A DNA stretch of 34,123 nucleotides from an uncultured Rhodospirillales bacterium (GTDB lineage Bacteria > Pseudomonadota > Alphaproteobacteria > Rhodospirillales > UBA2165), in assembly GCA_905614355.1 (NCBI GenBank), contig CAJQSN010000079.1, forward strand, positions 1 through 34,123, written 5' to 3'. A program made the translations under genes and the position numbers. Each line of letters opens with the position of its first letter. The stretch's first letter is position 1. Positions 26,287 to 34,123 of this stretch are shown here, piece after piece. The notes beneath the pieces are model-generated. The model was given only the letters and a program-made list of their open reading frames with translations, did not search any database and was not told the origin of the DNA.

Positions 26287-27609
26287 CTAACCTAATGGAT
26301 CCAAGTCTCCACCTAATGGAATTTCAGGCGACAGTTTATTATTAACAATGACCAGGTCATATTTAAATTTCTTACCTTTTTTCCACTGACCACCAACTAG
26401 GGGTGTTCGGCATGCATTTTTAACCGGATTTCGACGATCGCCAAATTTCCAAGAGATCGGACCAACGATAGAATTATAGTTCGTATTCTCAATTGCATTT
26501 AGAATGGCATTAGGATCACCGGGGTCGCCACATCGCTTCAATACATCAATTGCTATTTCTATATTAGCATGTTTGAAACCTAGTGGCTGGGTCCACTGTT
26601 TTCCGGTCTTAGTTGTATAAGCGTCTGTAACCTGCTTAGCAGACTTGCCAGTTAGTCCTGATTTAAAAGGATGTGACGGCGACCACCATACTTCTGAGGT
26701 CAAGCCAACACCCCGGTCCCCAAGTGCTTCAATCGCTGGTGGAAAAAGAAGTGCCTTAGCAAATGTCGCCGCTTTAAGCTGTTTAGTAAGACCCTGTTGA
26801 GCTGCTTGAGTCCAGAAAGTAGCAAAATCTGGCGGTACAGATAAGCCAGTCAAGATTTCGATACCTTCTTTTTTAAATTGGCTTATTTGAGCAGTAAAAT
26901 CATTAGAGCCAGGATTAAAAATTGGAGGCTGGATATAATTATAGCCGGCACCTGTCATAGGTGGGCGGAAGCCCATCTTTGGATTACCAGCGACAACGCC
27001 ATCAGAGTCGTTTGCAATCAGGCTCCCAAGCTTTTTGTTACTATCAATAGTATTCCACATATTGATAAAATTACCGACCATATCGTCAATGCCCCAGAAA
27101 AAATGGTATGTCCATTTGAAACCTTTTTTTGGAGTAGCACCGCGGCCAAAATAAACAATCTGCCACGGAGTATCTGAGGTTACACAAGGCATTTCATTAA
27201 GTTCACATTGATCTGATACAGGATTAACGGTATCTCCTGTTGATGATCCAATCATTATATTAACTTTATCTTTTAAAATAAGCTGAGAGGTAACTTCTGC
27301 TGCTCGGTTGGGGTTGGACTGGGAGTCTTTAGATATAATTTCAACTTGGTAGGTTTTATTTCCTATCTTAATGCCGTTTTTTAAGGCTTCTCGGGCATCA
27401 GCTAGGACAAATTTATCGGCTTCACCAAACGGTGCCAAAGGACCAGTTTGCGGACTTACGAAGCCAATTTTTACTTTTGAGGCCGCATTAACGGCTGGTG
27501 CTGGCAGTGTGGATGCAGCTGCCGCGGCAGCGAGACCTCCGCTATATGTTAGAAATTTTCGTCTACCAACGGGTAGTGATGTTAATTTATTTTGAATTTT
27601 ATCAGACAT
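26287..27609 (-). CDS. Branched-chain amino acid-type ABC transporter substrate-binding protein, Tat-exported
   Basis: Periplasmic binding protein (440 residues, type 1 fold, Peripla_BP_6) that feeds the LivHMGF permease. The N-terminus has a twin-arginine motif GRRKFLTY (R16, R17), an Ala-rich hydrophobic stretch and a likely cleavage near VNA-AS (about 42). The mature start KVKIGFVSPQTGPLAPFGEAD is typical of the family. Internal landmarks are NPNRAAEVTSQLILKDKVN and IGSSTGDTVNPVSDQCE. The start has AGGGGGAA about seven bases before the ATG. The ligand cannot be read: members of this group bind branched-chain amino acids, amides, urea, aromatic acids or other small organics. It is the first gene of the operon. 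Confidence 0.92.
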   Translation of the reverse strand: MSDKIQNKLTSLPVGRRKFLTYSGGLAAAAAASTLPAPAVNAASKVKIGFVSPQTGPLAPFGEADKFVLADAREALKNGIKIGNKTYQVEIISKDSQSNPNRAAEVTSQLILKDKVNIMIGSSTGDTVNPVSDQCELNEMPCVTSDTPWQIVYFGRGATPKKGFKWTYHFFWGIDDMVGNFINMWNTIDSNKKLGSLIANDSDGVVAGNPKMGFRPPMTGAGYNYIQPPIFNPGSNDFTAQISQFKKEGIEILTGLSVPPDFATFWTQAAQQGLTKQLKAATFAKALLFPPAIEALGDRGVGLTSEVWWSPSHPFKSGLTGKSAKQVTDAYTTKTGKQWTQPLGFKHANIEIAIDVLKRCGDPGDPNAILNAIENTNYNSIVGPISWKFGDRRNPVKNACRTPLVGGQWKKGKKFKYDLVIVNNKLSPEIPLGGDLDPLG

Positions 27610-27719
27610 ATTGATGTTCCCCCTATTTTTATATTATTAATTGTGTAATTTATTTATTTTAATATTGTCTCTAATGAATTGACAGTATCACATTAAATTA
27701 AAATCAGGGTGCCCTATAT

Positions 27720-28568
27720 TTAAGTGGCCAAAACTCCTGAATTATAATCATCCACTGCTTGTTTGATTTCTGCATCGGTGTTCATAACAAATGGGCCATA
27801 ACGGGCTACAGGCTCATTTAAGGGCACACCCTCACAATAAAGTATATTGGAACCACTAGCGGAAGCCTTGACCTGAATAGCACCCTCTCCCTCGAACATG
27901 ACAACAGATGGCGATAAAATTTCTTGGGTTTGACCTTCTGAATTCTTCGCTATGATAGAGCCTTCATAAATGCAAAGAAAATATGTATTATTTTCTGCCG
28001 GTGTAATAGTCCATGTACCCTTTTCTTTCAAGGTTACATCGAGGACCCGGACTGGCATCAGGCTCTCAGCTGGGCCTTTAGTTTCACCATATTGCCCACG
28101 AATAACACGAACTGTGCAACCTTTTTCAACTACTGAAGGTATCCTATCTGCTGGTATGTCCTGGTATTTTGGTGCAACCATTTTGTGCTTAGATGGAAGG
28201 TTTACCCACAGTTGGAATCCACTCATACGTCCTTCAAGCATTTCTGGAATTTCGGAATGAATAATCCCACGGCCTGCAGTCATCCATTGCACATCCCCCG
28301 GTGTTAATAACCCAGAGTTCCCAACGGAATCTTCATGCCGCATCTGTCCTTCTTGCATAATAGTTACTGTTTCAAAGCCCCTGTGAGGATGATTGGGAAA
28401 ACCTGCCATATAGGTATCTGGGTCATCATTATCCATGCGGTCTAACATCAAAAAAGGATCAATCATGTCAAGTTCAGGTGTACCTATCATTCGTGTTAAT
28501 TGTACACCTGCTCCATCTGAAGTTGGCATGCCGGCATAAACACGGGAAATTGTTTGAAAAGAAGTCAT
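27720..28568 (-). CDS. Pirin family protein (bicupin)
   Basis: An iron-binding bicupin of 282 residues from the ATG at 28568. All four predicted metal ligands are present: H60 and H62 (FPNHPHRGFETVT), H104 and E106 (AGRGIIHSEIPE). The C-terminal pirin domain includes GEGAIQVKA and LNEPVARYGPFVMNT. Bacterial pirins can act as quercetinases or regulatory redox proteins; the role here is unknown. The frame is open further upstream into secA, but the N-terminus MTSFQTISRV starts one base after the secA TAA. An ATG at 28583 would overlap secA by 14 bases and add five residues. Neither start has a clear ribosome site, suggesting coupling to secA. Confidence 0.9.
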   Translation of the reverse strand: MTSFQTISRVYAGMPTSDGAGVQLTRMIGTPELDMIDPFLMLDRMDNDDPDTYMAGFPNHPHRGFETVTIMQEGQMRHEDSVGNSGLLTPGDVQWMTAGRGIIHSEIPEMLEGRMSGFQLWVNLPSKHKMVAPKYQDIPADRIPSVVEKGCTVRVIRGQYGETKGPAESLMPVRVLDVTLKEKGTWTITPAENNTYFLCIYEGSIIAKNSEGQTQEILSPSVVMFEGEGAIQVKASASGSNILYCEGVPLNEPVARYGPFVMNTDAEIKQAVDDYNSGVLAT

Positions 28569-28569
28569 T

Positions 28570-31305
28570 TTATATTGCGCCATGGCAGTGTTTGAATTTT
28601 TTTCCAGACTCACACGGGCACGTGCTATTGCGGCCGACCTTACCCCAGGTTGACGGATCTTCAGGATCAATAATATCTGCGCTTTCTCTTAAAACGATAG
28701 GTGATGTAACCATTTTATTCTCATCCATATCTTGGTGTTCACTATCTGCAAAATTACCCGCGTAATTCGGATCTTGGCTGATCTCAAAAGTTTCAGAGTT
28801 TGTAGATTGACCAATTTTGCTGGGATCGGTCAATTGTATTTCCATTTGAGCCAAAATGGTGGTGATCCGCTCGTCTAATTCTCGAAGCATCCCATTAAAC
28901 ATATCGAACGCCTCGCCCTTATATTCATTGAGGGGATCCTTCTGTCCGTAGGCGCGAAGCCCAATTCCTTGGCGTAAGTGGTCGAGAGCTAATAGGTGTT
29001 CTTTCCAAACCTGGTCAAGGACCTGCATCAATAAGTTTTTTTCAACCTCTCTCATGACATCAGGGCCCCAAGTTGCAGCTTTTTCAGCCATCTTTTTATT
29101 AGTAGCATCTAATATGCGATCTAGAATTTGTTCATCGGCAACACCTTCTTCCTTTGCCCAATCGCCCACTGGAAGATCAAGTCCAAATAGGCGCATGCCC
29201 TCTTCGTGAAGCCCGGCTGTATCCCATTGTTCTTGGTAAGCTTTTTCGGGGATACAGTTGGAGACAAGATTTTCAATGACGTTATGTCGCATATCTATAA
29301 TCGTAGCGGATACATCGTCGCTATTCATCAGTTCTTTGCGTTGTTCATAAATAACTTTACGCTGGTCATTCATCACATCGTCAAATTTGAGTAAGTTCTT
29401 GCGTATATCAAAATTTCTTGCTTCGACTTTTTGCTGTGCTTTCTCAAGAGCCTTATTAATCCAGGGATGGACAATCGCCTCACCTTCTTCGAGGCCAAGT
29501 TTTTGCAACATACCATCCATGCGCTCTGATCCAAAAATACGCATCAAATCGTCTTCAAGAGAAAGATAAAACTTAGATCCCCCGGGATCACCCTGGCGAC
29601 CAGATCTACCACGCAACTGGTTATCAATTCGTCTGCTCTCATGACGTTCGGTTCCAATAATGTAGAGGCCACCAGCAGACTTGGCTATTTCTTTGTCAGC
29701 AGTAACTTTTTCGCGGAGATCTTTTTCCATTTGGACATATTTATTTTTGTCTCTCTCGGCTTCCTGTTGTTGCTTAATCAACATGTCAATATTACCACCA
29801 AGCTGTATGTCCGTCCCTCTTCCAGCCATATTTGTTGCTATCGTAACAGCACCAGGGGAACCCGCCTGTGCAATAATGAGAGCTTCTTGTTCGTGGAAGC
29901 GTGCGTTGAGTACTTTGTGATTAATTTTTTCTTTTTTAAGTAGTGCGGCTATCGCTTCTGATTTTTCTATACTAACCGTGCCAACTAGGACGGGTTGGTT
30001 TAGGAGTTGGCACTTCTTAATCATGGCCAGAATTCCTAGATGTTTTTCAGCTTCGGTCCGGTAAACCTCATCATCACTATCTACGCGAGTACATGGCTCA
30101 TTAGTCGGAATCTCAGATGCCTCAAGCTTATAGATTTCTTGAAATTCACCCGCTTCCGTCATTGCAGTGCCGGTCATACCTGCAAGTTTTGGGTACATTC
30201 GGAAGTAATTCTGATAGGTGATTGAAGCAAGGGTTTGATTTTCGTTTTCAACTTCGACACCTTCTTTGGCTTCAAGCGCTTGGTGGAGACCTTCGGAGAA
30301 TCGCCGTCCTTCCATCATTCTGCCAGTAAACTCATCAACAATTACCACTTGGCCGTTGTGTACGATATAATCAGTATCAATTTCAAATAATTTATGGGCT
30401 TTAAGGGCTTGATTAACGTGATGAACCAAAGCGATATTTGTATATTCGTAAAGGCCACCTTCGGACATTAGTCCAGCTTCTTGAAGTAATTCTTCAATAT
30501 GTTCATTCCCAACATCAGTCAATGTAACGGCTTTAACTTTCTCATCTTTTTCATAATCTTCGGGTGTTAAATTTGGAATAATTTTATCAACAAGATTATA
30601 AAGTTCTGATGATTCTTCCGATGCTCCAGAAATTATCAGTGGTGTTCGCGCTTCGTCTATTAAAATAGAGTCAACCTCATCAACAATGGCAAAATTAAAA
30701 GGCCGTTGAACCATTTCTTCTAGTGCAAATTTCATATTGTCTCGAAGGTAGTCAAATCCGAACTCACTATTTGTTCCATAGGTAATATCACATTTATAAG
30801 CATCCCCACGTTCAGATTCTGTAAGGTTTGGGATAACGCATCCGACGCTCAGTCCCAGCATGTTATAGACCTTACCCATCCATTCAGCATCCCGTGGAGC
30901 AAGGTAGTCATTTACCGTAACGATGTGTACGCCTTTGCCTTCTATTGCATTTAAGTAAACCGCCATTGTCGAGGTTAATGTTTTACCTTCGCCTGTTTTC
31001 ATTTCAGCAATCATACCGCGATGCAGTATAATGGCGCCAATCATCTGGACATCGTAAGGGCGCTCCCCTAACGATCGCTTTGCTGCTTCTCTTACTGTTG
31101 CAAATGCATCCGGTAAGATATTGTCAAGTGTTTCGCCATTTTTGACGCGTTCTCTTAATTTATCTGTGCACCCGAATAATTCGGCATCAGTTAGTTCTGC
31201 AACGGTAGGTTCAAGTGAATTGATTTCATCCACAATGGTACTAAGGCCGCTAACATAGCGGTCATTTGCTGTTCCAAAAAATCGCCGGGCAATGGCGTCA
31301 AACAT
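28570..31305 (-). CDS. secA: Preprotein translocase ATPase SecA
   Basis: Motor ATPase of the Sec export pathway, working with SecYEG at the inner membrane. The 911-residue length is standard. Visible are Walker A MKTGEGKT (102-109), DEVD box [14 protein letters not shown] (208-221), the preprotein cross-linking region, the helicase motif [39 protein letters not shown], and a C-terminal zinc site C896-x-C898-x8-C907-H908 that binds SecB and phospholipid. The start has AGGAAA close before the ATG. The upstream region shared with the divergent isomerase gene has nested inverted repeats. The pirin gene follows directly. Confidence 0.98.
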   Translation of the reverse strand: MFDAIARRFFGTANDRYVSGLSTIVDEINSLEPTVAELTDAELFGCTDKLRERVKNGETLDNILPDAFATVREAAKRSLGERPYDVQMIGAIILHRGMIAEMKTGEGKTLTSTMAVYLNAIEGKGVHIVTVNDYLAPRDAEWMGKVYNMLGLSVGCVIPNLTESERGDAYKCDITYGTNSEFGFDYLRDNMKFALEEMVQRPFNFAIVDEVDSILIDEARTPLIISGASEESSELYNLVDKIIPNLTPEDYEKDEKVKAVTLTDVGNEHIEELLQEAGLMSEGGLYEYTNIALVHHVNQALKAHKLFEIDTDYIVHNGQVVIVDEFTGRMMEGRRFSEGLHQALEAKEGVEVENENQTLASITYQNYFRMYPKLAGMTGTAMTEAGEFQEIYKLEASEIPTNEPCTRVDSDDEVYRTEAEKHLGILAMIKKCQLLNQPVLVGTVSIEKSEAIAALLKKEKINHKVLNARFHEQEALIIAQAGSPGAVTIATNMAGRGTDIQLGGNIDMLIKQQQEAERDKNKYVQMEKDLREKVTADKEIAKSAGGLYIIGTERHESRRIDNQLRGRSGRQGDPGGSKFYLSLEDDLMRIFGSERMDGMLQKLGLEEGEAIVHPWINKALEKAQQKVEARNFDIRKNLLKFDDVMNDQRKVIYEQRKELMNSDDVSATIIDMRHNVIENLVSNCIPEKAYQEQWDTAGLHEEGMRLFGLDLPVGDWAKEEGVADEQILDRILDATNKKMAEKAATWGPDVMREVEKNLLMQVLDQVWKEHLLALDHLRQGIGLRAYGQKDPLNEYKGEAFDMFNGMLRELDERITTILAQMEIQLTDPSKIGQSTNSETFEISQDPNYAGNFADSEHQDMDENKMVTSPIVLRESADIIDPEDPSTWGKVGRNSTCPCESGKKFKHCHGAI

Positions 31306-31347
31306 TTATTTTCCTATATCAAATTAGCACTCAAAATAGAACAAAGG

Positions 31348-31427
31348 ATGAGGATTTCAATTATAAAATCAACTCCAATTATATTTTCTCCGAATCTGGA
31401 GAAAAGGGATAGAACTCTGATCCTCAT
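31348..31427. promoter_or_regulatory. Nested inverted repeats upstream of secA
   Basis: Outer perfect 8-base arms ATGAGGAT (31348-31355) and ATCCTCAT (31420-31427) enclose inner perfect 8-base arms TTTTCTCC (31384-31391) and GGAGAAAA (31398-31405) with a 6-base loop. They lie in the 265-base divergent region between secA and the parvulin gene, 43 to 122 bases before the secA ATG. On the secA strand a consensus TTGACA (31434-31429) overlaps the outer edge, with TATCCC 17 bases on as a weak -10. The structure could be an operator pair or a leader-RNA fold controlling secA. Confidence 0.45.
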
Positions 31428-31570
31428 ATGTCAACGATTGCGCGCACAGAATTAATAACTATCGCTATTAACGTAATGGGCAAATTAGTGATTTTATGTT
31501 TAGCATGGTGCCATTTATTAATATAGTAATACAAAAGTTCAAACACTAGCTGATGCTAAAGGACTCAAAT

Positions 31571-32437
31571 ATGATTAATTTACGCTCGATACTGTGTGAA
31601 ATCCCTGCAATGCTAACGAAAAATAAGTTTCTAATGCTACTTATGGTGGGTGCGTCTATAACTGTTTTTCTTGGTGCTCGGGCCGCAAATGCAGAGCCTG
31701 ACCCGGTGGTTGCATTGGTCAATGATGTTAAATTTTATAAATCGGATGTTGAACGTGCACGTAAACAGTTGCCGTTGGAAGCACAAAAATACCCAAGTGC
31801 TGTAGTTTATAAGCATTTAATTAAGAGCTTAATCGATACACATCTTGTGGCTACTGCCGCACGTAAGGATAAGTTGGATAAGAGGCTAAAAATAGTTAAG
31901 CAGGTGCGTCGGATTGAAGATCAGGTTCTTCATAAAACTTATCTTGATGAACGAATTGTAGCGGCTGTAACAGATAAAAGACTTAAAGAGTTATATGAAA
32001 TATTTCGTACTTCTAATTCAGATACAAAAGAAATCCGAGCGAGACACATTCTTCTGGAAACTCGAGAACAGGCTATGGAAGTCATACGGCAATTAAACGA
32101 AGGTGTAGATTTTGCTAATTTAGCAAAAAAACTTTCTACGGGCCCTTCTGGCAAGCAGGGTGGTGATTTGGGTTATTTTTCTCGAGAACGAATGGTTCCG
32201 CCTTTTTCTAAAGGCGCTTTTGCTACTTCCGTAGGACAATTTACTGCCCAACCCGTTAAAACCCAGTTTGGATGGCATGTAATTAAAGTTGAGGATAAAA
32301 GAACCGTCAAAGCGAAGCCTTTTGATCAAGTCAAAATGCAGTTACGTAAACAATTGATAAACGATCTTGAAAATTCAATAATATCTGAACTTCGTAACGC
32401 CGCTAGTATAAAAATATTCGGTCCAGATGGAAGCTAA
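31571..32437 (+). CDS. Exported parvulin-type peptidylprolyl isomerase
   Basis: Periplasmic foldase of the PpiC/SurA kind, 288 residues. An N-terminal hydrophobic stretch (about 19-40) ends in ARAANA-EPD, a good signal peptidase site. A SurA-N-like helical region follows (about 45-140), then a parvulin domain (about 154-245) with IRARHILLET, GGDLGYFSRERMVPPF and TQFGWHVIKVED. I chose the ATG at 31571 over the in-frame ATG at 31553 because AAGGA stands seven bases before it. It is divergent from secA and upstream of argJ. Pairing with SecA fits a role in folding freshly exported proteins. Confidence 0.93.
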   Translation: MINLRSILCEIPAMLTKNKFLMLLMVGASITVFLGARAANAEPDPVVALVNDVKFYKSDVERARKQLPLEAQKYPSAVVYKHLIKSLIDTHLVATAARKDKLDKRLKIVKQVRRIEDQVLHKTYLDERIVAAVTDKRLKELYEIFRTSNSDTKEIRARHILLETREQAMEVIRQLNEGVDFANLAKKLSTGPSGKQGGDLGYFSRERMVPPFSKGAFATSVGQFTAQPVKTQFGWHVIKVEDKRTVKAKPFDQVKMQLRKQLINDLENSIISELRNAASIKIFGPDGS

Positions 32438-32507
32438 GTGAGCTAGCTATCTTGATAAAAATTTTAAAAAGGGCGAAAAAAATTATGTATTTTTCTAAAA
32501 GAATAGA

Positions 32508-33734
32508 ATGACCAGTAAATCTTCTTTAGCGCCGGAGTATTTCCCTGATATTCCTGCAGTCCCTGGCGTTCAGATGGCAGCGGGGGCTTGCGGTGTACGG
32601 TATTCAGGTAAGAAGGATGTGTTGTTAGTTACCCTTAATGAAAATACAGCAGTAGCCGGGGTTTTTACGAAGTCGCAGACAGCTGCAGCGCCTATAGATT
32701 GGTGTAGGCAATGTCTTAAAAATGGTCAAGCTCGTGCGCTTGTGGTGAATTCTGGGAACGCTAATGCGTTTACAGGTAGCGCTGGTGTTGCAGCTGTTAA
32801 TAGAACCTCTTTAAGCGCATCCGAAATTATTGGTTGTGCTCCAGAAGATGTTTTTATTGCGTCAACTGGGGTTATAGGAGAAATATTACCTGATTATAAA
32901 ATTATAAATTCGTTGGTAGATCTCTATAAAAATCTAGGTTCTGAATGGGAAGCCTCGGCGGAGGCCATTAGCACAACCGATACATTTTCTAAAGGTTCGT
33001 ATAAAAAAGTTAAAATTGGCGACACCGAAGTGACGATAGCAGGCATCGCTAAGGGTTCTGGTATGATTGCACCAGATATGGCAACGATGTTGGCATTTGT
33101 ATTTACGGATGCAAAACTGCCAAAAAATCTTTTACAGAATTTACTGTCTGAATCAGTCGATCGAAGTTTCAACTCCATTACGGTTGATTCTGATACGTCA
33201 ACCAGTGATACTGTTTTATTTTTTGCCACGGGCCAAGCCACACACACACAAATCTCTGATATCACCGATAAAAGCCTTGATACCTTTTGTAACGCTTTGG
33301 ACGCTGTCATGCTTGATCTAGCGCAACAAATTGTTAGAGATGGTGAAGGTGCTACGAAGTTTATCGAAATTAAAGTCTCCGGTGCGTCTGATGATGCGTC
33401 GGCGCGGAAGATTGGACTATCTATTGCAAATTCTCCATTAGTGAAAACAGCAATTGCGGGCGAAGATGCTAATTGGGGAAGAATAGTGATGGCTGTTGGT
33501 AAATCCGGCGAAAGGGCTGACCGGGACAAGCTTTGTATTTCTATTGGTGGTATTGAAATTGCTAGATTTGGCCAAGCTGTTGAAAATTATAACGAGTTAC
33601 CAGTCGCGAAGCATATGGAAGGTAAAGAGATCAACATTGAGGTTGATGTCGGTGTTGGTGCAGGAGTAGCCTCGGTCTGGACTTGTGATCTCACTCATGG
33701 ATATATTACAATCAATGCCGACTATAGGACCTGA
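32508..33734 (+). CDS. argJ: Bifunctional glutamate N-acetyltransferase/amino-acid acetyltransferase
   Basis: Arginine biosynthesis enzyme that moves the acetyl group from N-acetylornithine to glutamate, and in bifunctional forms also uses acetyl-CoA. The 408-residue proenzyme has VNSGNANAFTGSAG, ASTGVIGE, and the self-cleavage motif KGSGMIAPDMATML, where cleavage should fall before T193, the new N-terminal nucleophile of the beta chain. GEDANWGRIVMAVGKSGE and a C-terminal CDLTHGYITINADYRT complete the match. Whether it has one or both activities cannot be told from sequence by eye. The ribosome site is weak. The gene overlaps mutT by 20 bases. Confidence 0.96.
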   Translation: MTSKSSLAPEYFPDIPAVPGVQMAAGACGVRYSGKKDVLLVTLNENTAVAGVFTKSQTAAAPIDWCRQCLKNGQARALVVNSGNANAFTGSAGVAAVNRTSLSASEIIGCAPEDVFIASTGVIGEILPDYKIINSLVDLYKNLGSEWEASAEAISTTDTFSKGSYKKVKIGDTEVTIAGIAKGSGMIAPDMATMLAFVFTDAKLPKNLLQNLLSESVDRSFNSITVDSDTSTSDTVLFFATGQATHTQISDITDKSLDTFCNALDAVMLDLAQQIVRDGEGATKFIEIKVSGASDDASARKIGLSIANSPLVKTAIAGEDANWGRIVMAVGKSGERADRDKLCISIGGIEIARFGQAVENYNELPVAKHMEGKEINIEVDVGVGAGVASVWTCDLTHGYITINADYRT

Positions 33735-34123
33735 CCCAAGTTGCCTTGATGCAAAAAATCGGAAAATACATTTAAACAATCCGGTTTTATTGGTTGTCTC
33801 GGTTGCTCTTATTGATGCTGACGGTAGAATTCTTTTGGCTCAGCGCCCTGAAGGCCGGGAGATGAGCGGTTTATGGGAATTTCCTGGTGGTAAGATTGAA
33901 GCGGGTGAGACCCCAGAGGTTGCCCTAGTTAGAGAGCTTAAAGAAGAGCTTGGAATTGATATAGCAGAAAGTTGTCTCGCACCGTTTTCTTTTGCTTCCC
34001 ATGTTTATGATAATTTCCATCTGTTAATGCCACTATATCTTTGTAGGGTATGGAAAGGTACGCCATCTTCCCAAGAACAACAAAAGCTTAAATGGGTAAG
34101 ACTTGAAAATTTTAACGATTATT
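33715..34123 (+). CDS. mutT: NUDIX hydrolase, MutT-type 8-oxo-dGTP diphosphatase (3' end cut by window)
   Basis: Sanitises oxidised nucleotides by hydrolysing 8-oxo-dGTP, preventing A:T to C:G changes. The frame starts at the ATG at 33715, inside the end of argJ (20-base overlap), and remains open to the window edge with 136 codons visible. The Nudix box is complete: G59-x5-E65-x7-R73-E74-L75-x-E77-E78-x-G80-I81. It is preceded by LLAQRPEGREMSGLWEFPGG, the signature of the MutT subgroup, and followed by HVYDNFHLLMPLYLCRVW. The argJ-mutT order is common in alphaproteobacteria (from memory). A start later in the frame is possible, since the first 20 residues are poorly conserved. Confidence 0.9.
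   Translation, partial: MPTIGPDPSCLDAKNRKIHLNNPVLLVVSVALIDADGRILLAQRPEGREMSGLWEFPGGKIEAGETPEVALVRELKEELGIDIAESCLAPFSFASHVYDNFHLLMPLYLCRVWKGTPSSQEQQKLKWVRLENFNDY

Noticed and set aside
29641-29943. 100-residue plus-strand frame opposite secA
   Set aside because: It is the complement of a conserved SecA motor region and its translation has no recognisable features.
32924-33529. 201-residue minus-strand frame opposite argJ
   Set aside because: argJ is unambiguous on the plus strand with all motifs present; the antisense frame is a shadow.
1-34123. CRISPR arrays, rRNA or tRNA genes, insertion sequences
   Set aside because: I looked through the intergenic gaps and saw no regularly spaced repeats, cloverleaf sequences or transposase frames.

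Overview
The window is a chromosomal segment of an AT-rich bacterium, almost certainly an alphaproteobacterium. Four things point there: the aerobic cobaltochelatase pair cobS/cobT beside a J-domain protein with an N-terminal Cys/His cluster; the order secA, parvulin isomerase, argJ, mutT; the set aroK-aroB-CNNM/CBS protein with xerD divergent; and a psd-pssA pair. The low GC, short intergenic gaps and Tat-exported branched-chain-type ABC system fit a marine, Rhodospirillales-like lineage; that finer placement is inference.

Layout: (1) 1-997, 3' part of a metal-dependent amidohydrolase cut by the window edge. (2) 1041-4717, minus strand: pssA and psd (phosphatidylethanolamine synthesis), a membrane-anchored Ig-like/LysM envelope protein and an unrecognised polytopic membrane protein. 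(3) 4895-6608: an Lrp/AsnC regulator divergent from alanine dehydrogenase, with an Lrp-like palindrome between them. (4) 7076-12088: a LOG-family nucleotide hydrolase, monomeric NADP-isocitrate dehydrogenase, ribosomal protein L28 with a clear terminator, and an MFS permease. (5) 12132-16433, minus strand: cobT, cobS, a J-domain protein and a DUF2889 protein. (6) 16577-19527, minus strand: aroK, aroB and a CNNM/CBS protein. (7) 19714-22832, plus strand: a 46-residue membrane peptide gene, a large exported protein of unknown function and a XerC/XerD-type recombinase. (8) 22875-27609, minus strand: a complete branched-chain-type ABC importer with a Tat-exported binding protein. (9) 27720-31305, minus strand: a pirin and secA. 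(10) 31571-34123, plus strand: an exported parvulin isomerase, argJ and the 5' part of mutT, which runs off the window.

Most of the window is core metabolism and envelope biogenesis. I see no prophage, transposase, CRISPR array, rRNA or tRNA. The least explained parts are the overlapping small-membrane-protein/large-exported-protein pair at 19714-21763, the membrane protein at 3860-4717, the Cys/His J-domain protein beside cobST, and several inverted repeats in intergenic regions (upstream of secA, of the LOG gene and of icd, downstream of ald, and inside the ABC operon). No frameshifted or broken genes were found; the first and last genes are incomplete only because of the window edges.
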